DNA of 64,000 bases from Alcanivorax hongdengensis A-11-3 (lineage in GTDB: Bacteria > Pseudomonadota > Gammaproteobacteria > Pseudomonadales > Alcanivoracaceae): contig NZ_AMRJ01000018.1 of assembly GCF_000300995.1 (NCBI RefSeq), positions 1-64,000 on the forward strand. Reading direction: 5' to 3'. The notes beneath the pieces were generated by a model. The model saw nothing but the letters and a program-made list of their open reading frames with translations. It searched no databases and was not told where the DNA came from. The first letter of the stretch is position 1. The number at the start of each line of letters is the position of its first letter. Both the position numbers and the translations under genes were made by a program. Positions 7,007-17,724 of this stretch are shown here, in pieces.

Positions 7007-8455
7007 ATGTTCCGACGCACCAAGATTGTTGCCACCGTTGGCCCGGCATCCGCCCCCGCCGACATGCTGGATGCCCTGATCGAAGCCGGCGTTAATGTGT
7101 TCCGGCTCAATTTTTCCCATGGCAGTGCCGACGACCACAAGGCCGTAGCGCGCCGTATCCGCGAGGCGGCGGAAAACCGTCAGCGCCATGTGGCCATCCT
7201 GGCCGACCTGCAGGGCCCCAAGATCCGTATTGCCCGCTTTGCCGATGGCCCGGTAACCCTGAGGGAGGGCGAGCCCTTTACCCTGGATATCCAGCGCGAC
7301 GAAAACAGCGGTGACCAGCACGGCGTGGGTATCAGTTACCCGCAGCTGACCCGCGATTGCCAGACCGGTGACGTGCTGCTGCTGGATGACGGCCTGATCG
7401 AATTGCGCGTCACCGCGGTTAGTGAGCACCAGGTGCAGTGCACCGTGCTGACCGGCGGCACACTCTCCAACAACAAGGGCATCAACCGCAAGGGCGGCGG
7501 CCTCAGCGCCAAGGCCCTCACCGACAAGGATTTGCAAGACATCGTCACCGCCGCCGAAATGGACGTGGATTTTCTCGCCCTGTCCTTCCCCCGCGACGCC
7601 GCCGATGTGGAAGATGCCCGCCGCCATTACCGGGAGGCCGGCGGCGAAGGCGGCGTGGTGGCCAAGATCGAGCGGGCCGAGGCGGTGGCCGACGACGCCA
7701 CCCTGGACGGCATCATCCAGGCCTCCGACGGGGTCATGGTGGCGCGCGGCGACCTGGCGGTGGAAATCGGCGATGCGGAACTGGTCGGCGTACAGAAACA
7801 CATCATCCGCCGGGCCCGGGCGCTGCAGCGTTTCGTGATCACCGCCACGCAGATGATGGAATCGATGATTCACAGCCCCCAGCCCACCCGGGCGGAGGTG
7901 TCCGATGTGGCCAACGCGGTACTGGACGGCACCGATGCGGTGATGCTGTCGGCGGAAACCGCCGTGGGCGACTACCCGGTGGCCACCGTCACGGCCATGG
8001 ACCGCATCATCCGTGGCGCCGAGCGCACCTATCAGGAGCGCCGCTCGGACACCCGCCTGGAGCAACCGGTGGCACGCATCGACGAAACCATCGCCCTGGC
8101 CGCCATGTTTGCCGCCAATCACATGCCCGGGGTCAAGGCCATCATCGCCATGACCGAAAGCGGCAACACGCCGCGGCTGATGTCACGGGTGCGCTCGGGG
8201 CTGCCGATCTTCGCCTTCACGCCGCACCCGCGCACCCAGCGGCGGGTGGCCATCCTGCGGGGCGTCCAGACGGTGGCCTTTGACAGCCAGGCACTGCCCA
8301 ATGACAGCGTCAACCAGCGGGCGGTGGATATCCTCAAGGATGCCGGCGTGGTGGAAAACGGTGACCATGTGCTGATCACCAAGGGCGATTATGTGCGCGC
8401 CCACGGTGGCACCAACGCCCTGAAAATCGTCAGCGTGGGCAGCCATATCCGCTAG
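7007..8455 (+). CDS. pykA: Pyruvate kinase (PykA type)
   Basis: 482 residues from the ATG at 7007, chosen over the in-frame TTG at 7001 because AGGAAAG sits about 8 bases before the ATG. It converts phosphoenolpyruvate and ADP to pyruvate and ATP. Signatures are RRTKIVATVGPAS, NVFRLNFSHGS, the active-site segment VMVARGDLAVE and ATQMMESMI. LSNNKGINRKGGGLSA resembles E. coli PykA more than PykF as I recall them. The C-terminal domain is complete. It appears to be transcribed alone. Confidence 0.95.
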   Translation: MFRRTKIVATVGPASAPADMLDALIEAGVNVFRLNFSHGSADDHKAVARRIREAAENRQRHVAILADLQGPKIRIARFADGPVTLREGEPFTLDIQRDENSGDQHGVGISYPQLTRDCQTGDVLLLDDGLIELRVTAVSEHQVQCTVLTGGTLSNNKGINRKGGGLSAKALTDKDLQDIVTAAEMDVDFLALSFPRDAADVEDARRHYREAGGEGGVVAKIERAEAVADDATLDGIIQASDGVMVARGDLAVEIGDAELVGVQKHIIRRARALQRFVITATQMMESMIHSPQPTRAEVSDVANAVLDGTDAVMLSAETAVGDYPVATVTAMDRIIRGAERTYQERRSDTRLEQPVARIDETIALAAMFAANHMPGVKAIIAMTESGNTPRLMSRVRSGLPIFAFTPHPRTQRRVAILRGVQTVAFDSQALPNDSVNQRAVDILKDAGVVENGDHVLITKGDYVRAHGGTNALKIVSVGSHIR

Positions 8456-8510
8456 AAAGCACGCAATCCGGCCATTCCATAACAATCTTAATACATATGC
8501 ATACGCAAAA

Positions 8511-8530
8511 AGGCGCCACCCCCGGCGCCT
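8511..8530 (-). terminator. Hairpin with T-run on the minus strand
   Basis: AGGCGCC and GGCGCCT form a 7-bp stem around ACCCCC. A T5 run follows on the minus strand only. On the plus strand it could slow transcription leaving pykA, but the tract needed for a normal terminator is missing there. Confidence 0.4.
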
Positions 8531-8575
8531 GCTAACTTAGACTGAAGTCTCAATTCCAACGAGAACGGCATAACA

Positions 8576-9520
8576 ATGAGAATCGGTCTGGTTGTGGACT
8601 CGGGTTGCGATCTGCCCAAATCCTTCATCGACGAGAACAATATTCTGGTGATGCCGGTATCCATCCGCATCGGCAAGGAAATCTTCGTGGACACCCGGGA
8701 TCCCCAGCGGATTCAGGAGTTCTACCAGCGCCACAGCCTGGACAAGAGCCACGACGCGGAATCGGCACCGCTGACCGTGGAACAGATAAAGTCCCTGTTC
8801 CTGGACAAGGTGGTGCTGGATTTCGATTACGCCCTGGTGCAGACGGTACCCAAGAGCCGCAGTCCGATTTTCGACAATGCGCTGGAGGCGGCCCACGCCA
8901 TTCTCAGTGAATACAAACCCCTGCGACAGAAAGCCGGTATCGAAGGCCCCTTCGCCGTGCGCGTCAGCGACAGCCAGACCCTGTTCGCCGGCCAGGGCGT
9001 GCTGGCGGCGGAGACCATCCGCCTGATCAAGAGCGGCATGCGCGTGGGTGACATCCGCCAGCGGGTGGCGGACCTGACACCCAAGACCACCGGCTATGCG
9101 GTGGTGCCTGACCTCTACTACGTCCACAAGCGTGCCCGCAAGAAAGGCGACAAGAGCGTCGGCTTCATGGGGGCCCTGATGGGCTCGGCCCTGGATATCA
9201 AACCGATCCTCTGCGCCCGCCAGGATCAGACCTTCCCGGTGGCCAAGGTGCGCGGCTTTGATCTGGCGGTGGAGCGCATGTTCGAGCATGCCTGCTTCTG
9301 CATCGGCCAGGGGCTGCTGTCACCCATTGTCTGCGTCAGCTATGCCGGCGATGCGGATGCGGTCTACCAGATGCCCGGCTTCGACAAACTCAAGGCCACC
9401 GCCGAAAAGCACGACGTGGAGCTGCTGATCAGCAACATGGGACTCACCGGCGGCGTCAACATCGGCCCCGGCGCCATCAGCATCGGCATGATCACTGAAC
9501 AGCAAGAATTCACGGGTTAA
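8576..9520 (+). CDS. DegV family fatty-acid-binding protein
   Basis: 314 residues. The N-terminus IGLVVDSGCDLPKSF is the DegV start with its lipid-contacting Asp-Ser. KTTGYAVVPDLYYVHKRARKKG and the segment ending NIGPGAISIGMI complete the two-domain fold. Members bind a fatty acid and some act as FakB subunits that present fatty acids to a FakA kinase. No fakA is in the window, so its partner is unknown. A small palindrome AGACT-GA-AGTCT (8539-8550) lies about 26 bases before the start and could be an operator. The Shine-Dalgarno is weak. Confidence 0.88.
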   Translation: MRIGLVVDSGCDLPKSFIDENNILVMPVSIRIGKEIFVDTRDPQRIQEFYQRHSLDKSHDAESAPLTVEQIKSLFLDKVVLDFDYALVQTVPKSRSPIFDNALEAAHAILSEYKPLRQKAGIEGPFAVRVSDSQTLFAGQGVLAAETIRLIKSGMRVGDIRQRVADLTPKTTGYAVVPDLYYVHKRARKKGDKSVGFMGALMGSALDIKPILCARQDQTFPVAKVRGFDLAVERMFEHACFCIGQGLLSPIVCVSYAGDADAVYQMPGFDKLKATAEKHDVELLISNMGLTGGVNIGPGAISIGMITEQQEFTG

Positions 9521-9629
9521 CTGCGGCCAGCCCTGGCCGCTTTCCTCTGCGCCCGCCTTTTTGGTCTTTTCGGCAACAGGCAGATCAGCGATTTGCTGGC
9601 ATAGTAGTGCCACCCAAATCGGAGGAAGT

Positions 9630-9848
9630 ATGTCTGATTCAATCCAATCCCTGAAAAACAAGGGCCTGCCAGCCGACGCTCTGGCCTTTATCGAGTCCTT
9701 GCCCGCCGAGCAGGCCAGCAAACTGGCCGATGCGGTACTGGCTGCCATGCAGACCAAGGACCGTCGCGTGGAAAAAGCCATGAACAATGCGCTGAACGTG
9801 GTACCCGGGCCCTTCCGCCGCCCGGTGAAGAAAATGCTGTTCGGTTAG
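9630..9848 (+). CDS. Small hypothetical protein
   Basis: 72 residues from the ATG at 9630, which has a strong GGAGGA site 4 bases upstream; an in-frame extension to 9561 has no such signal. It is helical and basic, with IQSLKNKGLPADALAFIESLP and a C-terminal RRPVKKMLFG. There is no signal peptide. Nine bases separate it from the next gene, so the two are probably co-transcribed. I do not recognise the family. Confidence 0.65.
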   Translation: MSDSIQSLKNKGLPADALAFIESLPAEQASKLADAVLAAMQTKDRRVEKAMNNALNVVPGPFRRPVKKMLFG

Positions 9849-9857
9849 GAGCCCATC

Positions 9858-11012
9858 ATGCATATCGAAACTCAAGCCGAACTGCTCAAACTCAGCCGCT
9901 TGCTGGAAGCTGAAGAAGGCAGCCTGGATTTTCTTGACGGCCAGGACATCAGCGCCATGGCCGCCTTCCGCGCCAGCGTTTCCGGCTTCTTTTACGAACA
10001 GCACCAGGACAGCTACCAGCGCCTGGCCGGCATCAGCAAACTGGTGCCCACCGGTGCCAGCGCCAAACTGGCCACCACCGTGCTGGGCTCGGTACTGGCC
10101 GCCGGTATCGCCTCGGAACTGCCACCGGAGCGTGCCATCAAACTGGCCGACAAGCTGCCGGAAGATTTCATGGCCAAGCTCTGCATCCACCTGGAGCCGA
10201 AGCACTCACGCAGCCTGCTGGCCGCCATGCCCGACAAGATCGTTGCCACCGTGGCCCGCACCCTGCTGGCCATGAATGAACACATCACCCTGGCGCGCTT
10301 TGTCGGCGTGATCCAGCCTTCCGCCCTCAAGCAGGTGTCCGCCAGCATCGAGGACGGCGAGGCGATGGTGAAGATTGCCCTCTACCTGGAAGACAAGAGC
10401 AAGCTGGACGCACTGATGGGCCTGCTCAGCGAAAGCCAGCAGCGCGCCACCCTCAAGGCGGCCACCGACCACGAACTGTGGCCGGCGGTGCTGTCGCTCA
10501 ACGGCTATCTCAATACCGAACTGCGCGGGCGCATGGGCAATCTGGTGGCCGAGCAGGGCGACACCGCACTGAGTCACATTATCGAGGTGGCCAGCGAACA
10601 GCGCCTGTGGACCAACCTGCTGCAGGCGGTCAACGCCATGGACAGCAAACACCAACAGAACGTGGTCAACCTGGAGAAGCTGCGCGAGCCGGCCATCATG
10701 GAAAGCCTGATCACCACGGTGGCGGCGGAAAACAGCTGGGACGAGCTGCTGACCCTGCTGCCGCTGCTGGACCAGGCCCACCTGGCACCGGCCCTGGATG
10801 TGCTCACCGAGCGCCAGCCGCAAAGTCTGGACGCGGCCCTCAACCACGCCCATGACAGCAACCTGCTGGGCCTGTTCGGTCACCTGCCGGACAGCGAAGT
10901 GGCACGGGTCGCCGACGTGCTCAAGAGTAACGCCGCCGACAGCTGGCAGGCGTTCGCCGCGCGCAACGGCGATGCCCATGAGATCGAAGCCCTGAAGGCC
11001 GCACTGGCCTGA
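9858..11012 (+). CDS. Alpha-solenoid (HEAT-like) protein of unknown function
   Basis: 384 residues, almost entirely amphipathic helices about 15-20 residues long, each followed by a short turn, e.g. LPPERAIKLADKLPEDF, LEDKSKLDALMGLLSE and DQAHLAPALDVLTERQP. This reads like a HEAT-type solenoid, although units are too diverged to count reliably. It has no signal peptide, membrane segment or catalytic motif. The preceding 72-residue protein shares the ALxFIESLP/KLADxxL style, which hints that both contain related helical units. Function is unknown; a scaffold role is a guess. Confidence 0.7.
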   Translation: MHIETQAELLKLSRLLEAEEGSLDFLDGQDISAMAAFRASVSGFFYEQHQDSYQRLAGISKLVPTGASAKLATTVLGSVLAAGIASELPPERAIKLADKLPEDFMAKLCIHLEPKHSRSLLAAMPDKIVATVARTLLAMNEHITLARFVGVIQPSALKQVSASIEDGEAMVKIALYLEDKSKLDALMGLLSESQQRATLKAATDHELWPAVLSLNGYLNTELRGRMGNLVAEQGDTALSHIIEVASEQRLWTNLLQAVNAMDSKHQQNVVNLEKLREPAIMESLITTVAAENSWDELLTLLPLLDQAHLAPALDVLTERQPQSLDAALNHAHDSNLLGLFGHLPDSEVARVADVLKSNAADSWQAFAARNGDAHEIEALKAALA

Positions 11013-11145
11013 CCCCCGCCCCACAAACAGGGGGGACCCTCCGGTACCCCCTCGTTTGAGCCCTGCCAACCTTGTGACAACTATTTTACAATGCGCCCGC
11101 CTCCCGGACGGAGGCCATTCCTAAAATCAAACAAGGTTGTCTGAT

Positions 11146-11463
11146 ATGAAAATGATTAAATTGCTTGCGACAGGGACCCTGCTGGCCGCTCTGGGCGGCT
11201 GCGCCACCGCCGTCAGCCCGGTGGGCAACGGCCTGTTCTTCACCGATGTGTCCGGCCCGGTCACCGCCTCCGACAATGCCGCAGCCAGCAAGACCGGCAA
11301 GGCCTGCGCCACCAACATCCTCGGCCTGGTGGCCGGCGGCGACGCCTCCATCACCGCCGCCAAGGAACAGGGTGGCATCACCAAGGTGGCCAACGTGGAC
11401 TACCGCAGCAACACCGTGCTGGGCCTGTTCAGCCAGTCCTGCACGCTGGTCAAGGGCGAATAA
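11146..11463 (+). CDS. TRL-like family lipoprotein
   Basis: 105 residues from the ATG at 11146. The signal MKMIKLLATGTLLAALGGC places the lipid cysteine at residue 19. The mature part has the TRL-family layout: PVGNGLFFTDVSGPVTASDN, then KACATNILGLVAGGDASI, then VDYRSNTVLGLFSQSCTLVKG with a second cysteine near the end. The role of this outer-membrane or periplasmic family is unknown. A terminator follows immediately. Confidence 0.82.
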   Translation: MKMIKLLATGTLLAALGGCATAVSPVGNGLFFTDVSGPVTASDNAAASKTGKACATNILGLVAGGDASITAAKEQGGITKVANVDYRSNTVLGLFSQSCTLVKGE

Positions 11464-11470
11464 GCCACCC

Positions 11471-11492
11471 GGCCCCGGTTTTCGCCGGGGCC
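11471..11492 (+). terminator. Intrinsic terminator after TRL gene
   Basis: GGCCCCGG and CCGGGGCC pair across TTTTCG, followed by the pyrimidine-rich ATCTTCTCT. Confidence 0.65.
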
Positions 11493-11503
11493 ATCTTCTC
11501 TGC

Positions 11504-11902
11504 CTACTTGGCGCCCTGTGCAAACCGGGGCAGATCATCCTCAATCGCCCACCAGTTGCAGGCATCCTCCACATAGGCATGAAAGGCCGGCCGCACCGTC
11601 AGCGGCTCATTGAGCAAGCCGGCACGAATGCGCACCACCCCCGGCAGGCTGTCCTTGCGGCTGAGCACCGGCGAGCCACACTCCTGACAGAAAACACGCT
11701 GCTTGCCCGGCGAGGAAGCAAAGCCCTTGAGCAGAGATTCCCCGCGCAGCCAGCGCAAGTGATCCGTACTCACCGGGATATTGGTCACCAGCGCGGTGCC
11801 CTGGGCCTTGCGACACTGCTGGCAATGGCACACCTGAATGGGTGCCAGCTCGCCGTCGATCTCGAAGGCGATACCACCACAAAGACAGCTTCCCGTGACC
11901 AT
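11504..11902 (-). CDS. GFA-family (CENP-V/GFA domain) zinc protein
   Basis: 132 residues from the ATG at 11902, which has AAGGAGA upstream; the longer in-frame reading runs into the neighbouring region without a start signal. Zinc-binding cysteines match the family: GSCLCGG at the N-terminus, CHCQQCRKAQG, and FCQECGSPV. The family is named after a glutathione-dependent formaldehyde-activating enzyme, though that activity is disputed for the founding member. It sits beside the LysR-adhC-fghA genes, which supports a formaldehyde or S-hydroxymethylglutathione link. Confidence 0.88.
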   Translation of the reverse strand: MVTGSCLCGGIAFEIDGELAPIQVCHCQQCRKAQGTALVTNIPVSTDHLRWLRGESLLKGFASSPGKQRVFCQECGSPVLSRKDSLPGVVRIRAGLLNEPLTVRPAFHAYVEDACNWWAIEDDLPRFAQGAK

Positions 11903-11979
11903 GTTTTCTCCTTGAATCAAAGCGCATGTGTTGTGCAGGGGCGAGCTTGCCAGCCAGCACCCGCAATCGGTGTTGCCCG

Positions 11980-14182
<2,203 letters not shown>

Positions 14183-14185
14183 TTT

Positions 14186-14212
14186 AGCGTCTGACGTCGG
14201 ACGTCCGACGCC
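14186..14212 (+). repeat. ACGTC-type intergenic repeat, solo copy
   Basis: GCGTCTGACGTCGGACGTCC-type sequence, 3 bases after the adhC stop. It is nearly self-complementary, so it can fold into its own hairpin. It belongs to the same family as the arms around the IVP gene. Confidence 0.65.
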
Positions 14213-14269
14213 AAAATCAAGTTCGCGCCTCGAGCGGCGCTCCCACAACGGCTTTGCAGAAGGTTTTTC

Positions 14270-15115
14270 ATGTCCGACATAGAACTGGTTTCCGCCACCA
14301 AATCCTTTGGTGGCTGGCTGAAGCGCTACAAGCACCACAGCAAGGTGCTGAACTGCGAGATGATCTTCGCCATCTACCTGCCACCGGCGGCGGAGCAAAA
14401 GGATGTGCCGCTGCTATGGTGGCTGTCCGGCCTGACCTGTACCGATGAAAACTTCATGCAGAAGGCCGGCGCCCAACGCCGCGCCGCGGAACTGGGCCTG
14501 GCGCTGGTATGCCCGGACACCAGTCCGCGCGGCACCGATCTGCCCGGTGAGCATGACAGCTATGACTTCGGCTCCGGCGCCGGCTTCTATGTGAATGCCA
14601 CCCAGGCTCCCTGGAGCCAGCATTACCGCATGTACGACTACGTCACCGAGGAACTGCCGGCGCTGGTCAACGAGCACTTCCCGCTCAACGGGCGCCAGGC
14701 CATCAGCGGCCACTCCATGGGCGGCCACGGGGCGCTGATCTGTGCCCTGAAAAATCCGCACCGTTACACCTCGGTGTCGGCCTTTGCGCCGATCACGCAC
14801 CCGGTGGCCTGCCCCTGGGGCGAGAAGGCCTTCAGTGGCTACCTGGGCGACGACCGGGAAAGCTGGAAAGACTGGGATGCCAGTGAACTGATCCGCCGTC
14901 AGGGCAGCGCCCTGCCACTGATGGTGGACCAGGGCGACGCGGACAACTTCTACACCGACGGCCAGCTACGCCCGGAAGATCTGCAGGCCGCCTGTGAGGA
15001 TACCGGCGTGGCCCTGACCCTGCGCATGCAGCCCGGCTATGACCATTCCTATTTCTTTATCGCCAGCTTTATCGATGACCACCTGACCTACCATTACGGT
15101 CAGCTTTGCCGTTGA
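14270..15115 (+). CDS. fghA: S-formylglutathione hydrolase
   Basis: 281 residues, an esterase-D-type alpha/beta hydrolase that releases formate and glutathione, completing the pathway begun by the upstream dehydrogenase. The nucleophile elbow is SGHSMGGHGAL (Ser near residue 149). YWLSGLTCTDENF-like sequence (WWLSGLTCTDENFMQKAGAQ) and the C-terminal YDHSYFFIASFIDDH with the catalytic His fit the family. An 87-base gap that includes one intergenic repeat separates it from adhC; co-transcription is still likely. Confidence 0.96.
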   Translation: MSDIELVSATKSFGGWLKRYKHHSKVLNCEMIFAIYLPPAAEQKDVPLLWWLSGLTCTDENFMQKAGAQRRAAELGLALVCPDTSPRGTDLPGEHDSYDFGSGAGFYVNATQAPWSQHYRMYDYVTEELPALVNEHFPLNGRQAISGHSMGGHGALICALKNPHRYTSVSAFAPITHPVACPWGEKAFSGYLGDDRESWKDWDASELIRRQGSALPLMVDQGDADNFYTDGQLRPEDLQAACEDTGVALTLRMQPGYDHSYFFIASFIDDHLTYHYGQLCR

Positions 15116-15129
15116 TCGCCGGCCGACGG

Positions 15130-15525
15130 TTACTCCTGCGCCGGCTCCGCCGGCTTTAGGGTACGCGTGGCTTTCACCGCGCCTTCGGGAATCTCCCGGG
15201 TGAGCGTCACGCCGTCCACGGTCATGGTCCAGTGATCGCCATCCAGATGCGGCACGTCACTGACATGCAGGGTGCTGGTGAAGAAGGCAAAACCGACCAC
15301 GATATCGTCACCGTCGAATTCCTTCAGGGGGCCGCCGATGGTCTTGTTCACATCACCGATCAGGTGCTTGAACTCCACCTGCCCGGCGGGGGTGATCAGC
15401 AGCACCATGTTGTCCGCCGTCCAGTAGCCGGCATAGATGAGCTTGTTATCCGGCAGCGGGGTGCGCTGGCAGGCACTCAGAAACAGGGCGCAAAGAACAA
15501 TCAGACTGGCACGTAACAGGGGCAT
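15130..15525 (-). CDS. Small lipoprotein of unknown function
   Basis: 131 residues. Signal MPLLRASLIVLCALFLSAC gives a lipobox cysteine at residue 19. The mature part predicts a short beta-rich domain (LIYAGYWTADNMVLLITPAGQ, HWTMTVDGVTLTREIP) with an Ala/Glu tail. It converges on fghA with only 14 bases between stop codons. I do not recognise the family. Confidence 0.7.
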   Translation of the reverse strand: MPLLRASLIVLCALFLSACQRTPLPDNKLIYAGYWTADNMVLLITPAGQVEFKHLIGDVNKTIGGPLKEFDGDDIVVGFAFFTSTLHVSDVPHLDGDHWTMTVDGVTLTREIPEGAVKATRTLKPAEPAQE

Positions 15526-15570
15526 GGGACTCTCTTCGGCAATGGGTGCAGCAGCGCAGAGTATAACGGA

Positions 15571-16566
15571 CTAGCGACGCTGACGCCGCCGCTGCACAGG
15601 CGTTTGCCCGGTCCATTTGCGGTAGGCCCGGGTAAAGGCACTGTGTTCGGAGTAGCCCAGCAGCAGGGCAATGTCGGCCAGGGTCAGGGAAGGGTCCGCC
15701 AGGTAATGGTCGGCCAGCTGGCTGCGGGTACGATCGAGCAGCCCCTGCCAGGTCAGCTGCCGTCGCTCCAGTCGCCGTTGCAGCGTGCGCACCGACACAT
15801 GCAGCTGGGCTGCCACCCGCACCACACTGATATCCCCTTCCGGCAGTAGCCGCACCATGGTCTGCTGCAGGGCCCGGTCGAAGCCGTCGGAATCCGGCAA
15901 CGCCTGCAACAGGGCCGCAGCCTGACGATCCAGCAGGGTGCGCAGGCTCGGGTCGCTGTGCGGCAGGCTGATACCGAGAAACCAGAGCGGGAAGCGCACA
16001 CAGGTGTGAGCGGCGCCGAATTCCACCGGGCAGCCAAAAAACGCCTCATAGGCCTGGCGCGCCGCCGGCGCCGGGGCCGGAAACACGAAGCTGACCCGGG
16101 AGGGCGTCGGCGGGTCATCCACCAGCCGGCGGATGAAGGTAATCATGGCAGCAATGGACACGCTGTCAGCCAGCTCACCGATGGCCACCGAGGCCGGCCA
16201 GCGCATCAGCATGGTGTCACCCTCGCCCAGCACTTCCACCATGTCCCGCCCGTAGAACAGGCTTTCGTAGCGCTGGTAGGCCTGCATGGCCTCGCCCAGG
16301 GTCTGGCAGGTCAGCGTCAGGTAGCCCAGCACGCCCACATGGCGCGGCTGCACCAGCGCCCCGATGGCCAGGCCCGGCACCCGCTGGCGCGGGCGCAACG
16401 CCACCGCCCGGTGCAGCCATTCGCGCCACAGATCCAGCGGCACGATATCCGCCGGGCCGCGGCTGTCGAGCAGGGTCCGCAATTCCGGGGCCGGCAGGTT
16501 TTCCTGGTCCAGCCAGTCACTGAGCAGCTGCACCCAGGCCCCGGTCACCCGCATGGTGGTCGCCAT
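15571..16566 (-). CDS. AraC-family transcriptional regulator (OruR/ArgR-like N-terminal domain)
   Basis: 331 residues. The N-terminal about 200 residues match the 'arabinose-binding-like' effector domain (LGYLTLTCQTLGEAMQAYQRYE). The C-terminal about 100 residues hold two helix-turn-helix units: AAQLHVSVRTLQRRLERR and the signature ALLLGYSEHSAFTRAYRKWTGQTP. It is divergent from the hydroxylase gene at 16686 with 119 bases between, so that gene is its likely target. Such regulators often respond to hydrophobic acids or amino acids; the ligand here is unknown. Confidence 0.9.
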   Translation of the reverse strand: MATTMRVTGAWVQLLSDWLDQENLPAPELRTLLDSRGPADIVPLDLWREWLHRAVALRPRQRVPGLAIGALVQPRHVGVLGYLTLTCQTLGEAMQAYQRYESLFYGRDMVEVLGEGDTMLMRWPASVAIGELADSVSIAAMITFIRRLVDDPPTPSRVSFVFPAPAPAARQAYEAFFGCPVEFGAAHTCVRFPLWFLGISLPHSDPSLRTLLDRQAAALLQALPDSDGFDRALQQTMVRLLPEGDISVVRVAAQLHVSVRTLQRRLERRQLTWQGLLDRTRSQLADHYLADPSLTLADIALLLGYSEHSAFTRAYRKWTGQTPVQRRRQRR

Positions 16567-16685
16567 GATCGCCTCTCTCAGCCTTTTGTCCTGATGGCAT
16601 AGATTGTCAAAAATACGGCACGGATCGTCAATACACGGCGTCGACCCTGGGCCACAATGGCACCATCAGAAAAGGAGACAATGTC

Positions 16686-17663
16686 ATGCAACTGATGGAC
16701 ATGTTTCAGGCGGTCTGGAACGACAGCGGCCTGGCATCCCTGTGGCAGCAGGTATCCCCGTGGCTGGCGCTGGACGAGCGGCAGCTGATCTTCGTGATCG
16801 CCACGCCTTTTTTCATCGGTGTATTCCTGTGGGAATACCTGAAGATCCGCCACGACCCGGTGCGGGTGGATACCCGCGAGTCGGTGCGTAATTTCATGCT
16901 CGGGGCCGGCTACCAGACCACCGAGTTGCTGTTCGCCGGGCTGATTTCCTTCCCGGTCTTTGCACTGGCCTATCACCACCGCGTGCTGGACATTCCGCTC
17001 AACGGGGCCACCGCCGTGCTGCTGTGGGTGCTCACCGATTTCTGTTTTTACTGGTATCACCGCACTTCGCATCGGGTGCGCTGGTTCTGGGCGGCCCATG
17101 TGACCCACCACTCCAGTGAGCGCATGAACTTTTCCACCGCCATGCGTCAGAACGCCACCAACATCTTCAACGGCGGCTGGCTGTTCTATGTACCGCTGGC
17201 CCTGATCGGCTTCAACCCGGTGTGGATCGGTGTCTGTTATGCCCTGTCGCTGGTTTACCAGTTCTTTATTCACACCACCCTGGTCGGGAAGCTGCACCCG
17301 GCCATCGAATTCGTCTTCAATACACCCAGCCACCACCGGGTGCACCATGGCCGCAACCCGGACTATATCGACACCAACTACGGCGGTGTCTTTATCGTCT
17401 TTGATCGCCTGTTCGGCACCTTTACGGCGGAGCGCGACGACCTGCCGGTGGAATACGGCATCACCCGCCCGGTCTACAGCAACAACCTGCTGGTCAACTG
17501 GTGCCACGAGTACGTGGACATGTTCCGCGACATGGCCCGGCGCGGCCCGCTGGGCCAGCGGCTCAAGCACCTGTGGAAGCCGCCGGAATGGCAGCGCGAA
17601 GCCACCGCTCAGCCGGCATCACCGGCACGGCAACCCGGCGGCAGCGATGCCGGAACGGGCTAG
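16686..17663 (+). CDS. Sterol desaturase / fatty acid hydroxylase family membrane protein
   Basis: 325 residues with about four membrane segments. The diiron histidine clusters are YHRTSHR, HVTHHSS and HHRVHHG, the normal spacing for this superfamily, which hydroxylates or desaturates sterols, fatty acids or alkyl ethers in the inner membrane. AAAGGAG lies 6 bases before the ATG. The gene faces away from the AraC regulator and is closed by a strong terminator, so it is probably a single-gene unit. Substrate unknown; a lipid is likely. Confidence 0.9.
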   Translation: MQLMDMFQAVWNDSGLASLWQQVSPWLALDERQLIFVIATPFFIGVFLWEYLKIRHDPVRVDTRESVRNFMLGAGYQTTELLFAGLISFPVFALAYHHRVLDIPLNGATAVLLWVLTDFCFYWYHRTSHRVRWFWAAHVTHHSSERMNFSTAMRQNATNIFNGGWLFYVPLALIGFNPVWIGVCYALSLVYQFFIHTTLVGKLHPAIEFVFNTPSHHRVHHGRNPDYIDTNYGGVFIVFDRLFGTFTAERDDLPVEYGITRPVYSNNLLVNWCHEYVDMFRDMARRGPLGQRLKHLWKPPEWQREATAQPASPARQPGGSDAGTG

Positions 17664-17677
17664 CCATCAGGCAGACA

Positions 17678-17706
17678 AAAAAACGGGGCGATGATCGCCC
17701 CGTTTT
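17678..17706. terminator. Bidirectional intrinsic terminator
   Basis: ACGGGGCGAT pairs with ATCGCCCCGT around a single G (probably a 3-4 base loop in practice), with A-tract before and T-tract after. It serves both the hydroxylase gene and the convergent nitronate monooxygenase gene. Confidence 0.9.
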
Positions 17707-17724
17707 TCTGTCTGGCCGGCGGTG

